DNA of 11,810 nt from Candidatus Aminicenantota bacterium (GTDB lineage Bacteria; Acidobacteriota; Aminicenantia; Aminicenantales; Aminicenantaceae), in contig SOIA01000248.1 of the NCBI GenBank assembly GCA_004378665.1, positions 1 through 11,810 on the forward strand, written 5' to 3'. The first letter of the stretch is position 1, and each line of letters starts with the position of its first letter. The position numbers were made by a program, and so were the translations under genes. This document shows, one piece after another, positions 1 to 8,093 of the stretch. Below the pieces are notes generated by a model. It ran no database searches. It was not told the DNA's origin and saw only the letters and a list, made by a program, of their open reading frames with translations.

Positions 1-827
1 AGGTCTGGACGAGAGAACTGGAGGAGGTGATTATCGAGGCCCGCTCGCACATCTACAACATGGAATCCACCCATATGACGTTTATATCGAGAGTCACTCC
101 GCGACCTCTCCAATCCGACCGTGGAACCATGGACCCAGAAGAAATAGAAAAAAATATCCGAAAGCCTTCTGTGCACATCCCTCGGACATCCCTGATCTGT
201 GTCGAAAACACGCACAACAACTGGAGTGGAGCTGTGGTGCCCATGGAAAATTTAAAAGAGATCCGGGAAATTGCTGACCGGCATGATGTCAAGATTCATT
301 TTGACGGGGCCCGTGTCTTCAACGCCAGTGCAGCGACCGGGATACCGGTCAAGGAGTATGCGAAAATCGGTGACTCGTTGATGTTCTGCCTGTCCAAGGG
401 ACTCTCCGCTCCGGTCGGCTCTTTGATCGTAGGACCCCAGGAATTTATAGATTATGCGCGCCGGGTGAGAAAAGCGCTCGGCGGAGGGTTGAGACAGGTG
501 GGAGTTCTCGCGGCTCCAGGAATTGTGGCCCTGACAGAAATGACCGACAGGCTCAAAGAGGATCATGAGAGAGCCAAAAAGCTGGCTGTATCCATAGCTG
601 AACTTCCGGGAGTCTCTCTCGATCCGGATACAATCCAGACGAATATCATCATATTCGGTTTCGAACATCCCAGTCTATCCATTCCTGAATTTTTGGAAAA
701 GATGAAAGACCGGAAGGTACTGGCTCTGGCTACGACGGGAGGTATTCGTTTTGTGGTTCACAAAGATATCGATGATGAAGATGTGGACCGGGCGGTATCC
801 GCTTTTCGCGAACTTCTTTCCGGTTAA
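1..827 (+). CDS. ltaE: Low-specificity L-threonine aldolase, 5'-truncated by the window edge
   Basis: A PLP-dependent fold-type I lyase that cleaves L-threonine/L-allo-threonine to glycine and acetaldehyde in the cytoplasm. The reading frame is open to base 1 (first full codon at 3), so only the last ~274 residues are present; the family is usually about 340, so roughly 65-70 N-terminal residues lie outside. Visible family motifs are SHIYNME near the left edge (the His that stacks on PLP), ENTHN, HFDGAR (Asp contacting the pyridine nitrogen) and CLSKGLSAPVGS, whose Lys (codon 396-398) is the expected Schiff-base residue, followed by the LGGGLRQ loop. A GTG at 27 is an internal codon, not a start. 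It ends in TAA at 825-827 and converges on the respiratory operon. No functional link to that operon is evident. The family call is secure; substrate stereospecificity cannot be told. Confidence 0.93.
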   Translation, partial: VWTRELEEVIIEARSHIYNMESTHMTFISRVTPRPLQSDRGTMDPEEIEKNIRKPSVHIPRTSLICVENTHNNWSGAVVPMENLKEIREIADRHDVKIHFDGARVFNASAATGIPVKEYAKIGDSLMFCLSKGLSAPVGSLIVGPQEFIDYARRVRKALGGGLRQVGVLAAPGIVALTEMTDRLKEDHERAKKLAVSIAELPGVSLDPDTIQTNIIIFGFEHPSLSIPEFLEKMKDRKVLALATTGGIRFVVHKDIDDEDVDRAVSAFRELLSG

Positions 828-828
828 A

Positions 829-853
829 CCGAAACTCGATAGAAGAGTTTTGG
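829..853 (+). terminator. Hairpin between convergent genes, weak terminator candidate
   Basis: One base after the threonine aldolase stop, CCGAAACTC (829-837) pairs with GAGTTTTGG (845-853) across a 7-base loop. This gives nine pairs, one of them G-U. No clear run of U follows on the plus strand, so efficient intrinsic termination is doubtful. Read on the minus strand the stem has one A-C mismatch and is followed by TTT, so it might also serve the convergent operon end. The structure is seen; the function is inferred. Confidence 0.3.
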
Positions 854-882
854 ATTTGGTCGTTATCTGACAAAAGGGGAGA

Positions 883-2874
883 TCAAGAATTTTTAGTTAA
901 CTTTTTTTCGCCGAAGAGAGCCTGTTCCACGATCTCGGCAATGTCCCATATTTTCAGGCTTTCTTCCATTTCCTTGTCCTTTATCGCATCATCGAACATG
1001 GTGACACAGAAGGGGCAGGCCGTGGCGATCCACTCTGGATTTGTGGTTAAGGCGTCTTCCAGACGGTGGAGGTTGATCCTTTTGCCGATTTTCTCGTCCA
1101 TCCACATCCAACCCCCCCCGGCTCCGCAGCACAGGGAGTCGACGCGGGCATGTTCCATTTCCCGGATGTCCAGAGTACTGATGGACTTTAAGACTTCTCT
1201 TGGAGGCTCATAGATGCCGCTGTACCGTCCGAGGTAACAGGGATCATGGTAGGTGAGCTTTTTCTTCAGAGGATGATCGAGTTTGAGGCGGCCGCTCTGG
1301 ATGGATTCCTGAAGAAAAACAGCATGGTGCATCACATCACAATTGAAGCCGAGCTGCGGGTATTCGACCTTAAGAGTGTTGTAGCAATGGGGGCAGGTGG
1401 TCAGGATGTGAGTGACCTTATAACGTTTAAAAGTCTCGATGTTGGTCTGGGCAAGGATCTGATACAGATACTCGTTGCCCACACGCCTGGCCGGGTCTCC
1501 GCAGCATCCTTCTTCCATTCCCAGAATAGCAAACTTGACACCGAGATGGTGGAGGATTCGTGTCATCGACTCTGTGACTTTCTTGTTGCGGTCGTCATAA
1601 GATCGGAGGCATCCCACGAAGAACAGGAAGTCGATTTTTTCCCCGGGAATTTCTGAAAGGATGGGGACATCCAACTCCTTCGCCCAGTCTACCCGGCCGT
1701 CACGCCCCATGCCCCAGGGATTCGAGTTGTTTTCCAAGCCTTTGAAGGCTGCGGTCAGCTCTTCAGGAAACTTGCTCTCCATGAGCACCTGATACCGCCG
1801 CATGTCCACGATCTTGTCCACATGTTCGATGTAGACCGGGCAGTGGTCCATACAGGAGCGGCAGGTTGTGCATGTCCAAAGCTCATCTTCCTGAATGATG
1901 TTTCCCACAAGAGGAGGAGCGTCTTCCAGATCATTCCCTTTCGCTTTGGCTTTGATGAGCTGAGGAGCTCTCAAAGACATATGGTCCTTTAAGTCATTGA
2001 TAACTTTTTTGGGAGAGAGAGGTTTTTCAGTGAGGTGGGCCGGACAATGGTCCTGACAGCGGCCGCATTGCGTGCAGGCATCAAGGTCCATCAGCTGCTT
2101 CCAGTTGAACTCCTCGATCTTGGTCACTCCAAAGCTCTCCGCTTCCTCATCCTCCAGGTCTAAGAGGTTCAGGGATCCCTTCGGCTCCAGGGAACGGAAG
2201 AGCATGTTCATCGGGGAACTGACGATATGGAAAAGTTTGGAGAAGGGGAGGGTGGCGATGAAAACCAGGACGAGAACAAAGTGAATCCTGAAGACGATCA
2301 TGGCCATCAGACCCTTAGTACTTGTGCTCAGGCCGACAAGGTTGAGCAGCGCGGCAAGGGCCTGACCCGCCGGTGCCCATGCGCGAACATCGTTGCCGAT
2401 CACGGACAGCCTCAGGCCTTCAATGAAAATTCCGGTCAAAAGAATGAGCAAGATCAAAACAAGGGCACTTAAGTCATCCAGGCGGTTATCCAGGCGTGGA
2501 GGGCGGGACACATAGCGCCTGTAAATGGTCAGGACCACACCCGCGATCGCAGCGAGTGCGATCAAATCGAGGACAAGGGATAAAGGTCGGGCGATCCAGG
2601 GTGGCAGAGCGAACATGAATTGCGTTACTACGATGACTGTGAGAGGCATCAATACGCCTACGAACATGAACAGATGCAAAAGGCCGGGGAAAAAATCCTG
2701 CAGGATCCTTTTGTGGGCAATTCCTTCCACCAAGAGAGATTTTATCCGAGGGCCTGTAGGACCGGAGAGTTCATACTCTTGACCCACACGCCACAGGCGG
2801 AATCTTCGGCTGATTCCCCAAATGAAGACCACGAGTGCGAGAAGGATGAAGAATACATCAAAAGTTTTGATCAT
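883..2874 (-). CDS. Fused NarI/HdrE-type cytochrome b and HdrD/DsrK-type Fe-S protein
   Basis: A 663-residue membrane iron-sulfur protein. About five hydrophobic segments (roughly 3-20, 62-86, 97-117, 134-153, 190-212) form a NarI/DsrM/HdrE-like domain. Histidines 54, 67, 198 and 216 are candidate b-haem ligands, and the 18-residue spacing of the last two matches that in NarI. A cytoplasmic half follows. Two [4Fe-4S] motifs lie at C267/270/273/277 and C335/338/341/345. Two full CCG domains follow: C422, C457-C458, C494/C497, and C546, C582-C583, C620/C623, the type that holds the non-cubane cluster in HdrB and DsrK. The architecture equals DsrM+DsrK or TmcC+TmcB fused in one chain. Such proteins oxidise or reduce menaquinol and pass electrons to cytoplasmic thiol/disulfide partners; the partner here is unknown. 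It is the last gene of the operon, 100 bp after the hexahaem cytochrome. The start is ATG with only a weak upstream purine stretch. Confidence 0.9.
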   Translation of the reverse strand: MIKTFDVFFILLALVVFIWGISRRFRLWRVGQEYELSGPTGPRIKSLLVEGIAHKRILQDFFPGLLHLFMFVGVLMPLTVIVVTQFMFALPPWIARPLSLVLDLIALAAIAGVVLTIYRRYVSRPPRLDNRLDDLSALVLILLILLTGIFIEGLRLSVIGNDVRAWAPAGQALAALLNLVGLSTSTKGLMAMIVFRIHFVLVLVFIATLPFSKLFHIVSSPMNMLFRSLEPKGSLNLLDLEDEEAESFGVTKIEEFNWKQLMDLDACTQCGRCQDHCPAHLTEKPLSPKKVINDLKDHMSLRAPQLIKAKAKGNDLEDAPPLVGNIIQEDELWTCTTCRSCMDHCPVYIEHVDKIVDMRRYQVLMESKFPEELTAAFKGLENNSNPWGMGRDGRVDWAKELDVPILSEIPGEKIDFLFFVGCLRSYDDRNKKVTESMTRILHHLGVKFAILGMEEGCCGDPARRVGNEYLYQILAQTNIETFKRYKVTHILTTCPHCYNTLKVEYPQLGFNCDVMHHAVFLQESIQSGRLKLDHPLKKKLTYHDPCYLGRYSGIYEPPREVLKSISTLDIREMEHARVDSLCCGAGGGWMWMDEKIGKRINLHRLEDALTTNPEWIATACPFCVTMFDDAIKDKEMEESLKIWDIAEIVEQALFGEKKLTKNS

Positions 2875-2895
2875 GCTTTCTTATTTATGCCGGAG

Positions 2896-2924
2896 TTTAT
2901 TCGAAACCATTTGTCTATTCTCAA
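2896..2924 (-). promoter_or_regulatory. Possible internal promoter before the cytochrome b/Fe-S fusion gene
   Basis: On the minus strand TTGAGA (2919-2924, 5/6 to the sigma70 -35) is followed after 17 bases by AATAAA (2896-2901, 4/6 to the -10). The expected start would be near 2889, giving a leader of about 15 bases. It sits in the only sizeable gap of the operon, so the last gene could be expressed separately. A match of this quality can arise by chance in a 100-bp AT-rich gap. Confidence 0.3.
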
Positions 2925-2949
2925 ATCAGTTAACCAGTCTGACAGAGTT

Positions 2950-2968
2950 CATCAGGCAAGTCCTGATG
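2950..2968 (-). other. Perfect 7-bp stem-loop just after the hexahaem cytochrome stop
   Basis: CATCAGG (2950-2956) and CCTGATG (2962-2968) form a perfect stem around a 5-base loop, 6 bases past the cytochrome TAA. No U-run follows on the minus strand. It therefore looks more like an mRNA-stabilising or processing hairpin, or a partial attenuator within the operon, than a full intrinsic terminator. Confidence 0.45.
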
Positions 2969-2974
2969 CCTTCC

Positions 2975-3565
2975 TTACCAACTCTTCCCGGGGGCCAGCA
3001 TGACGTCATGGCAATTCAAACACTTCTGGTTTTTCGGTGGCCCCTCGAATTCCCTGATGTGGCACTCAATACACTCCATGACTGTGGGACGGTTGGTTCC
3101 TCCGGTCATGTATTGATGTCCTGCAGTCCGGTGACAGTCCACACACTCCAGGCTTTCTTCTCGGTGATAACGGTGGCTGAATCGGATCACTCTCTTTTTG
3201 ACAGTGTAATCGAGCTCAAGAACATTTTCGTGACATTCCAGGCACCTTCGGGAAGTGAGATCATCATCAGCCAGATATTCCGGGGGCACAAGCGTGTCGC
3301 GGAAGTGCCGAAACACGTTCCACCCTTCAGGAGCGAGAGCAATCTCAAGGGAATGACATTGATAACAACTGGTCTGGTCTGAAGGATGTCCGTTGGATTG
3401 TTCCCACAGCTCTAAAATCTCGGGATGACACTGTTGACAGACACGTTCGCTGGTGGCGGAGTACCGTACCAAGTATGCAGTGATCGATCCTGTCCCGATC
3501 AGAAGGATGAGAATGATGAGAGCGAATATTATCCGGAATTTCGCTTTGAATCTCCGAGTACTCAT
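2975..3565 (-). CDS. Hexahaem cytochrome c, N-terminal membrane anchor (NapC/NrfH- or QrcA-like)
   Basis: A 196-residue protein with a basic N-terminus and one hydrophobic helix at about 11-33. No clear cleavage site follows, so it is probably anchored with its haem domain in the periplasm. Six CxxCH motifs start at residues 43, 67, 108, 141, 165 and 182, so six covalent haems are predicted. Further His residues (for example 60, 87, 131, 134, 150) could be distal ligands. Small anchored multihaem cytochromes of this sort exchange electrons with membrane quinol complexes. QrcA of the menaquinone reductase Qrc is also described as hexahaem, but I infer this analogy from haem number and context only. 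The start ATG lies one base after the propeller gene's TAA, which implies co-translation. A hairpin follows the stop. Haem count is certain; the partner is inferred. Confidence 0.92.
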   Translation of the reverse strand: MSTRRFKAKFRIIFALIILILLIGTGSITAYLVRYSATSERVCQQCHPEILELWEQSNGHPSDQTSCYQCHSLEIALAPEGWNVFRHFRDTLVPPEYLADDDLTSRRCLECHENVLELDYTVKKRVIRFSHRYHREESLECVDCHRTAGHQYMTGGTNRPTVMECIECHIREFEGPPKNQKCLNCHDVMLAPGKSW

Positions 3566-3566
3566 C

Positions 3567-4841
3567 TTATTTCACATCAACGTGAAGCATATAAATTTCA
3601 GGAGTCTCTTTGCCCAGGGGAGGGCCGATGAGAAGAACCCTGTCTCCTTTGAAGCTCATGATTCGGGCTCCCCAAAAAGCAGGGATACGCGGGAAATCCA
3701 TCGGAATCAGGCCTTTGATGTACCCTGGAGTCCCCTGATCAAAAGCCACGGATTCTCTTTCAGTCTGGAGGTCAAACACCATTCCATTATATATATGCTT
3801 GTACAGGATAGTGCGGCCATTTCCGGAGAGGTCGAATAGTTCAATTCTGGGGGCTCTTTCGGATTCAAGATACCTCAACCCAGACCCATCGGTGTTCATC
3901 ACGTATGTTCCCATGCCGTCAATTTTTTTTCCGTTATAGTAGAAGACCAGAATTTTCCCATCGTGACTGATGTCTGCCAGGCTGAACCACCGGTCGTGGA
4001 AATCGGTTATCCTTTTCATTCCTTTTCCATCCCAGCTCACAGAGTAGAGGTCATAGTCGGTTTTTTCATCTGATGATTGAGCTCCGAAGACCAATTTTTC
4101 TCCGTTCCCGCTCAGGCAGAATGACCATCCGCCCCCGAGGAGCGGACGGCGGGGAAAAGACAGCCATTCCCATTCTGTGCCGTTGAAATCCGGGCCAATG
4201 ATGGGTCTTTGCTTTCCGTCTCTTGTGTCCAGGAGTATGATTCCGCTCGCGCTGCCGTACCGTCTCGGACCCAGATGGCCCTTGAGAAGACAGGCGATCC
4301 GGTGTCCTTCTTTATCCACTGCATAGTTCGAGACCCGCTCCCAATCCGGGCTTTGAAACTCCAGGGATTTGAAGTCTTTTTGGTTTAATGACTCGATGGG
4401 AAAAGAGAAGATCCTCAAATCGGTACTGTCCGTATTGATGATACCCAAATAGTGGTCGATAATGTTTTCAGGTTCTCCCAGAGTGAGAGAGAAGACAGCC
4501 ACCTTCCCGTTTCCGCTGATGAGGGGCGGCTTGGAGCCGACTAAAAGCGGGATGTTTTCGTATGGTGCGGGGGCCATCTTCGTTCCACTCCGGAAGAGCT
4601 CTCGTTGCTTGCCGTTTTCAACATCCATCAGCATCACTGCTTTGGTTGCTGTTTCATCCTCTTTGATCTCCAGGACATACAGCATCCATCGTCCGTCATC
4701 ACTCAGGCAAGGGAACTCCGCTGCGTTGTTTCCAGAATAGGTTAGTCTTTTTATTTCATTGCCGTTTGCGGTTGCAAAGAGTGATGCGGTCAACCAGAGG
4801 AAGATAATGGCCGTGGCAATCGGTGTGTATTTTTTAATCAT
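3567..4841 (-). CDS. Exported TolB-like beta-propeller protein
   Basis: A 424-residue protein with a Sec-type signal at about 1-26 (a Lys pair, a hydrophobic core, then Ala-Thr-Ala-Asn). It is followed by a chain of PD40/WD40-like repeats. The motif 'LS.DG+.+.+' recurs at about 47-55, 108-117, 243-252, 291-300 and 338-347, with weaker copies at 176-183 and 396-404. This suggests six or seven blades. It has no haem motif and no lipobox Cys, and is likely a soluble periplasmic protein. The reading frame extends 43 codons upstream, but the true start is the ATG at 4839-4841. It overlaps the stop of the Mo-family gene as ATGA and has a perfect AGGAGG nine bases before it. TolB itself sits in tol-pal loci, which are absent here. 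I infer an accessory or assembly role for the redox complex; the true function is unknown. Confidence 0.85.
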   Translation of the reverse strand: MIKKYTPIATAIIFLWLTASLFATANGNEIKRLTYSGNNAAEFPCLSDDGRWMLYVLEIKEDETATKAVMLMDVENGKQRELFRSGTKMAPAPYENIPLLVGSKPPLISGNGKVAVFSLTLGEPENIIDHYLGIINTDSTDLRIFSFPIESLNQKDFKSLEFQSPDWERVSNYAVDKEGHRIACLLKGHLGPRRYGSASGIILLDTRDGKQRPIIGPDFNGTEWEWLSFPRRPLLGGGWSFCLSGNGEKLVFGAQSSDEKTDYDLYSVSWDGKGMKRITDFHDRWFSLADISHDGKILVFYYNGKKIDGMGTYVMNTDGSGLRYLESERAPRIELFDLSGNGRTILYKHIYNGMVFDLQTERESVAFDQGTPGYIKGLIPMDFPRIPAFWGARIMSFKGDRVLLIGPPLGKETPEIYMLHVDVK

Positions 4842-7177
4842 TCTGTTTGGCCTCCTGATAACTTCTCGATCCGGACCACTGTATCCTTTAAGCCCAGACC
4901 TCCGCCGACAGGATCGTACTTCGCCTCGATTATCTCCATCGGGTTTACGCCGTTTCCTTTTTGACTCCACCAGATCAGAGAGGTATCCCTGTCTTTGCTT
5001 TTGAATCGTTTGCCTCTGGCCACGTTTCCCACTGCGGTATGACCCAAACCTTCAGCAAGAGCGACTGAATCCGGATGGATCCGGCTGGTTGTGAGAACTT
5101 TTGCTCTCAATGAACCCACCGGTGAAGTCACACGCACCCGGTCATTATTCTTGATTCCTAACTGCTTGGCGACTTTTGTGCTGATCCACAGGCGGTTTTC
5201 ATGGAGTATTTCCCGCGCCCATTTGCTGTTGGCTGTTCCGCTTCCCATGAGATTGGATTTGAACGTGGTGAGGATGAACTCGTTCCTGTCTGTGTGTTTA
5301 TGCGATTCAATCGTCTTGTAAACGGGAAGGGGAGAGGCACTCTTCTGCTCAAGAGAACTTGAACGTATCCTGACTTGGAGAGTTTTTTTGGTTTCTTTCG
5401 TGTCATGGAAGGAAGAAACTGTTCTCTTCTCTGATGTAGGGTCCATCCAGAATCCCTTTTTCTTCAAGATTTCAAGGCCTTCCTGAATCCCAGAACCTGA
5501 GAGGGAGGAGATTTGCTTGGCGACATAATCGGATGTGTTCTTGAAAGGAAGTTCTTGGGATAACCGTCCTCCGATCCGACGGGCGAGTTCCAGGGACATG
5601 TTCCCGATTTCAACGGATTCACCCATGGGTTGGAAGGACGGCTCGAGGAGCTTTCCCACATCAAAAGCCGGGGACCGTAACGCCTTGGCCACGCTCATAA
5701 GAGAGACAACCGGCTGTCGGAGATTCAGGATAGGAATTCCATCCAGGGGAGGAGCATTGCTCAAACCCCATCCCTCGAGAAAAGTGGATGCAGGGAGGAT
5801 TAAATCCGCCAGATTGGCTGTCTCAGTCATATGAGTATCCATGACAACGAGGAAGGGAACCGCATTTTCATCTTTCAGGAAGCGAGTAGTCGATTGACAG
5901 TCAGGTTCAGAGTAAGCGGGATTGGACAGATAGGCGAAATAAGTATCGATCGGGATGTTGGTTTTATCGAGATCCGGAATTCCCCTGATAGTGTTCCGCA
6001 GGCCCGGTGGGAGGGGGGGCGACTGTTGTTCGATTATCTGTTGAGCTGTGGAGTGCTGCGGAAAGAAAAGACCTCCGTCCTTCTCGAGGTTTCCGGCAAT
6101 CCAGTTCAAGAGGGAGACACATCTTGCATTATGGGTTCCGTTCTGATGGTCGGTTATTCCCCCTCCAAAAATCGCAACGGACGGCTTCCGTGTCGCAAAC
6201 TCCACAGCCAACCGTTCGATGTCTGAAGCTTTGATTCCGCTTTCTCGTTCGGCCGATTCAGGGGAATAGGGGGTGAGAAGACGGTTGAGATCCGAGAGAG
6301 TGATGTCAGTCTTCTTATCTATAAAATCCGAGTCTGCCAGTCCCTTGTCCACGATCACTTTTGCCATGGCCAGAGCGACGATGCCGTCGGTTCCTGCCTT
6401 GAGTGGATACCAGGCATCGCTTTTTGCAGCAGTTTCGGACATCCGTACGTCGAACGTAACAAGCTTTGCACCTTTCTCGATCCTGGCAAGGACCAGTCTC
6501 CGGGCAAAGCCGATGAAAAAATCATGGTTGGAAAACGGGTTGGCACCGAAATTGAGAACCGTGCGGCTTTTTTCGATATCTTCAAGAAGAGCCGGAGCAC
6601 CGACCATTGATAGAGCGGCAACACTCCGGTTCAGGTTTTTCAGTGCATTCCTGTCGATGATACGAGGTGCGCCGAGAGCTGCGAGAAACCGGTCGAACAG
6701 AGAGTCGTCCTGTCCTTTATCGATCACGAACTCGGAAACCCGGTCCTCTTCCAACATCTCGCGTATATTGTGACTGAGTGTGGAATACGCTTCATCCCAG
6801 GTGATCCTGGTCCAGGCGCCGCTTCCACGCGCACCCGCTCTTTTAAAAGGATGGAGGAGGCGTTCGGGGTCGTTCACCAGGTTGATTCCGGCAATCCCTT
6901 TAGCGCAAATTCCTCCCCGGTTGTTGGGATGGTTCGGATTACCGAGAATCTGGACCAATCTTTCCCCGTCCAGGTAGGCGATGATCCCGCATCCTGCCGG
7001 GCACTGCTGGCACGTGGTGGGGATGGCACGCAGGGATTTGATCGAGGTTCTGGAAACAGCAGCAATTTCCTTATCGGAGGCAGCCTTTCCGATGGACCCG
7101 AGACTCGTGGCGGTTCCTGCGATCCAGGCCAACCCGGATTTCATGAATTTTCGTCTGGAGATTCTTTTTATTTTCAT
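4838..7177 (-). CDS. Tat-exported molybdopterin-family oxidoreductase subunit with probable loss of the Mo ligand
   Basis: A 779-residue member of the DMSO reductase/CISM family. A twin-arginine motif SRRKFMK at 7-13 with a hydrophobic stretch targets it to the periplasm. A Cx2Cx3Cx27C motif (C56, C59, C63, C91) should bind one [4Fe-4S]. Family blocks follow: GANP at 211-214, ETANLADLILPAS at 452-464, and a C-terminal dinucleotide-binding-type domain from about 632 (ENRLW at 660-664, GHTAVGNVARG at 712-722, GVN at 743-745). At the position where PsrA/PhsA have the Mo-binding Cys, an ungapped comparison with those sequences as I recall them puts K180. QrcB and ActB of alternative complex III are known Mo-less relatives, so an electron-transfer or structural role is likely. 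I chose the ATG at 7175-7177 over the 18-codon-longer frame because it gives the Tat signal and has AAGG nine bases upstream. It lies 13 bases after the NrfD-type gene. Confidence 0.9.
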   Translation of the reverse strand: MKIKRISRRKFMKSGLAWIAGTATSLGSIGKAASDKEIAAVSRTSIKSLRAIPTTCQQCPAGCGIIAYLDGERLVQILGNPNHPNNRGGICAKGIAGINLVNDPERLLHPFKRAGARGSGAWTRITWDEAYSTLSHNIREMLEEDRVSEFVIDKGQDDSLFDRFLAALGAPRIIDRNALKNLNRSVAALSMVGAPALLEDIEKSRTVLNFGANPFSNHDFFIGFARRLVLARIEKGAKLVTFDVRMSETAAKSDAWYPLKAGTDGIVALAMAKVIVDKGLADSDFIDKKTDITLSDLNRLLTPYSPESAERESGIKASDIERLAVEFATRKPSVAIFGGGITDHQNGTHNARCVSLLNWIAGNLEKDGGLFFPQHSTAQQIIEQQSPPLPPGLRNTIRGIPDLDKTNIPIDTYFAYLSNPAYSEPDCQSTTRFLKDENAVPFLVVMDTHMTETANLADLILPASTFLEGWGLSNAPPLDGIPILNLRQPVVSLMSVAKALRSPAFDVGKLLEPSFQPMGESVEIGNMSLELARRIGGRLSQELPFKNTSDYVAKQISSLSGSGIQEGLEILKKKGFWMDPTSEKRTVSSFHDTKETKKTLQVRIRSSSLEQKSASPLPVYKTIESHKHTDRNEFILTTFKSNLMGSGTANSKWAREILHENRLWISTKVAKQLGIKNNDRVRVTSPVGSLRAKVLTTSRIHPDSVALAEGLGHTAVGNVARGKRFKSKDRDTSLIWWSQKGNGVNPMEIIEAKYDPVGGGLGLKDTVVRIEKLSGGQTE
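4851..4856 (-). promoter_or_regulatory. Ribosome binding site deciding the propeller gene start
   Basis: AGGAGG on the minus strand, nine bases before the ATG at 4841 and inside the upstream gene. It fixes the signal-peptide start over the longer open frame to 4970. Together with the ATGA overlap it indicates translational coupling plus independent ribosome loading. Confidence 0.85.
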
Positions 7178-7190
7178 CCAGTCATACCTT

Positions 7191-8087
7191 TTACAACAAT
7201 GGGATATATTCTCCTGCGACCACCACAACATAACGCATGATGAAAATCCCCACCACCACCAGGATCGAGGCGATAACTACTGTTGTCAGTCTCCGGAACC
7301 TGGGAATGACCAGGAGGATGAAAGGAACGATCTTTCCGAGCAGGTTCTCGATGATCAAAAACAGGGTGCTGAATTTTCCTCCCAGGATCAAATCAGCGGC
7401 CGCCTGAGCGTCTGAATGGGAGATCAGGAGGACAAGAAGGTCACTGCCCACGAGGAACAGGTCGAATACGATCATCCAGGCCAATAATTTCCCGAGGTTC
7501 ATGATCAGTTCCAGGTCTATCTTTTTCGTTTTTGAAAAGAAACGGTCCTTCACAGTGACGACAAGTATCATGAGTGCGATTCCAGAAACAATGGCTGAGG
7601 CAAGAAAGAGGATCGGCATCAGAGCGGTGTTCCACAGAGCTCTGGCTTTCCCGAAGGCCAGGATGAACCCTGTGTATCCATGGACTGATATGGCCAGTGG
7701 AATTCCGATGAACCCAAAGATTCTTGTCAGCTTGATCTTTTCCTTGAACATGAAGTAACCGTAGACGATGCAGTTTATCGGATAAAGGATAAGAAGGAAT
7801 GAGCCCCAGGTGATCGGGGAGGACATGTTTAAATACACAAACAGGTGCCATGCCCGATGGGGCATCCCGATATGGATCAAAAGGAAGAACGGAGCGATAA
7901 CCAGAAGGAGAGTGGCCAGCACCACACCGACCCGTCCGATGGCTTTGTACTGGTTCATGCCGAAACCGTAGGCCAGTGTGGAGAGGATGAATGATCCCGC
8001 GCTCAATCCGGTGAGATAAAAGTACATGGCGATGTTGAAGCCGAAAGCTTCCTGATGAACGATGTTGTACAAAACTTGAGTATCCAT
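7191..8087 (-). CDS. NrfD/PsrC-type integral membrane quinone-interacting subunit
   Basis: A 298-residue protein with about eight hydrophobic helices (roughly 18-40, 52-72, 92-114, 122-145, 156-178, 199-222, 240-262, 267-288). Conserved family features are the YLTGLSAGSF helix at 24-33, the periplasmic-side loop with HIGMPHRAWHLF at 72-83 and SSPITWG at 89-95, and MRYVVVVAGE before the C-terminus. The family (NrfD, PsrC, QrcD, ActC/F, DsrP) anchors periplasmic Fe-S subunits and carries a menaquinone site, binding no metal itself. It lies six bases after the ferredoxin-type gene and 13 before the Mo-family gene, the usual CISM order of Fe-S, membrane and catalytic-type subunits in permuted form. 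The Shine-Dalgarno sequence is poor (GAGG about 14 bases away), so translation may depend on coupling. Confidence 0.93.
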   Translation of the reverse strand: MDTQVLYNIVHQEAFGFNIAMYFYLTGLSAGSFILSTLAYGFGMNQYKAIGRVGVVLATLLLVIAPFFLLIHIGMPHRAWHLFVYLNMSSPITWGSFLLILYPINCIVYGYFMFKEKIKLTRIFGFIGIPLAISVHGYTGFILAFGKARALWNTALMPILFLASAIVSGIALMILVVTVKDRFFSKTKKIDLELIMNLGKLLAWMIVFDLFLVGSDLLVLLISHSDAQAAADLILGGKFSTLFLIIENLLGKIVPFILLVIPRFRRLTTVVIASILVVVGIFIMRYVVVVAGEYIPLL

Positions 8088-8093
8088 AGGGCT

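Noticed and set aside
252..668. Minus-strand 138-codon open frame inside the threonine aldolase gene
   Set aside because: It lies opposite a well-conserved PLP enzyme sequence, has no recognisable domain and runs against the gene's clear coding signal.
3567..4841. Calling the propeller protein TolB itself
   Set aside because: Only the repeat type is shared; tol-pal neighbours are absent and the gene is embedded in a redox operon.
4842..4970. Extra 43 N-terminal codons of the propeller gene
   Set aside because: They overlap the Mo-family coding sequence, encode an Arg/Lys-rich stretch ahead of a clear signal peptide, and the AGGAGG plus ATGA at 4841 marks the true start.
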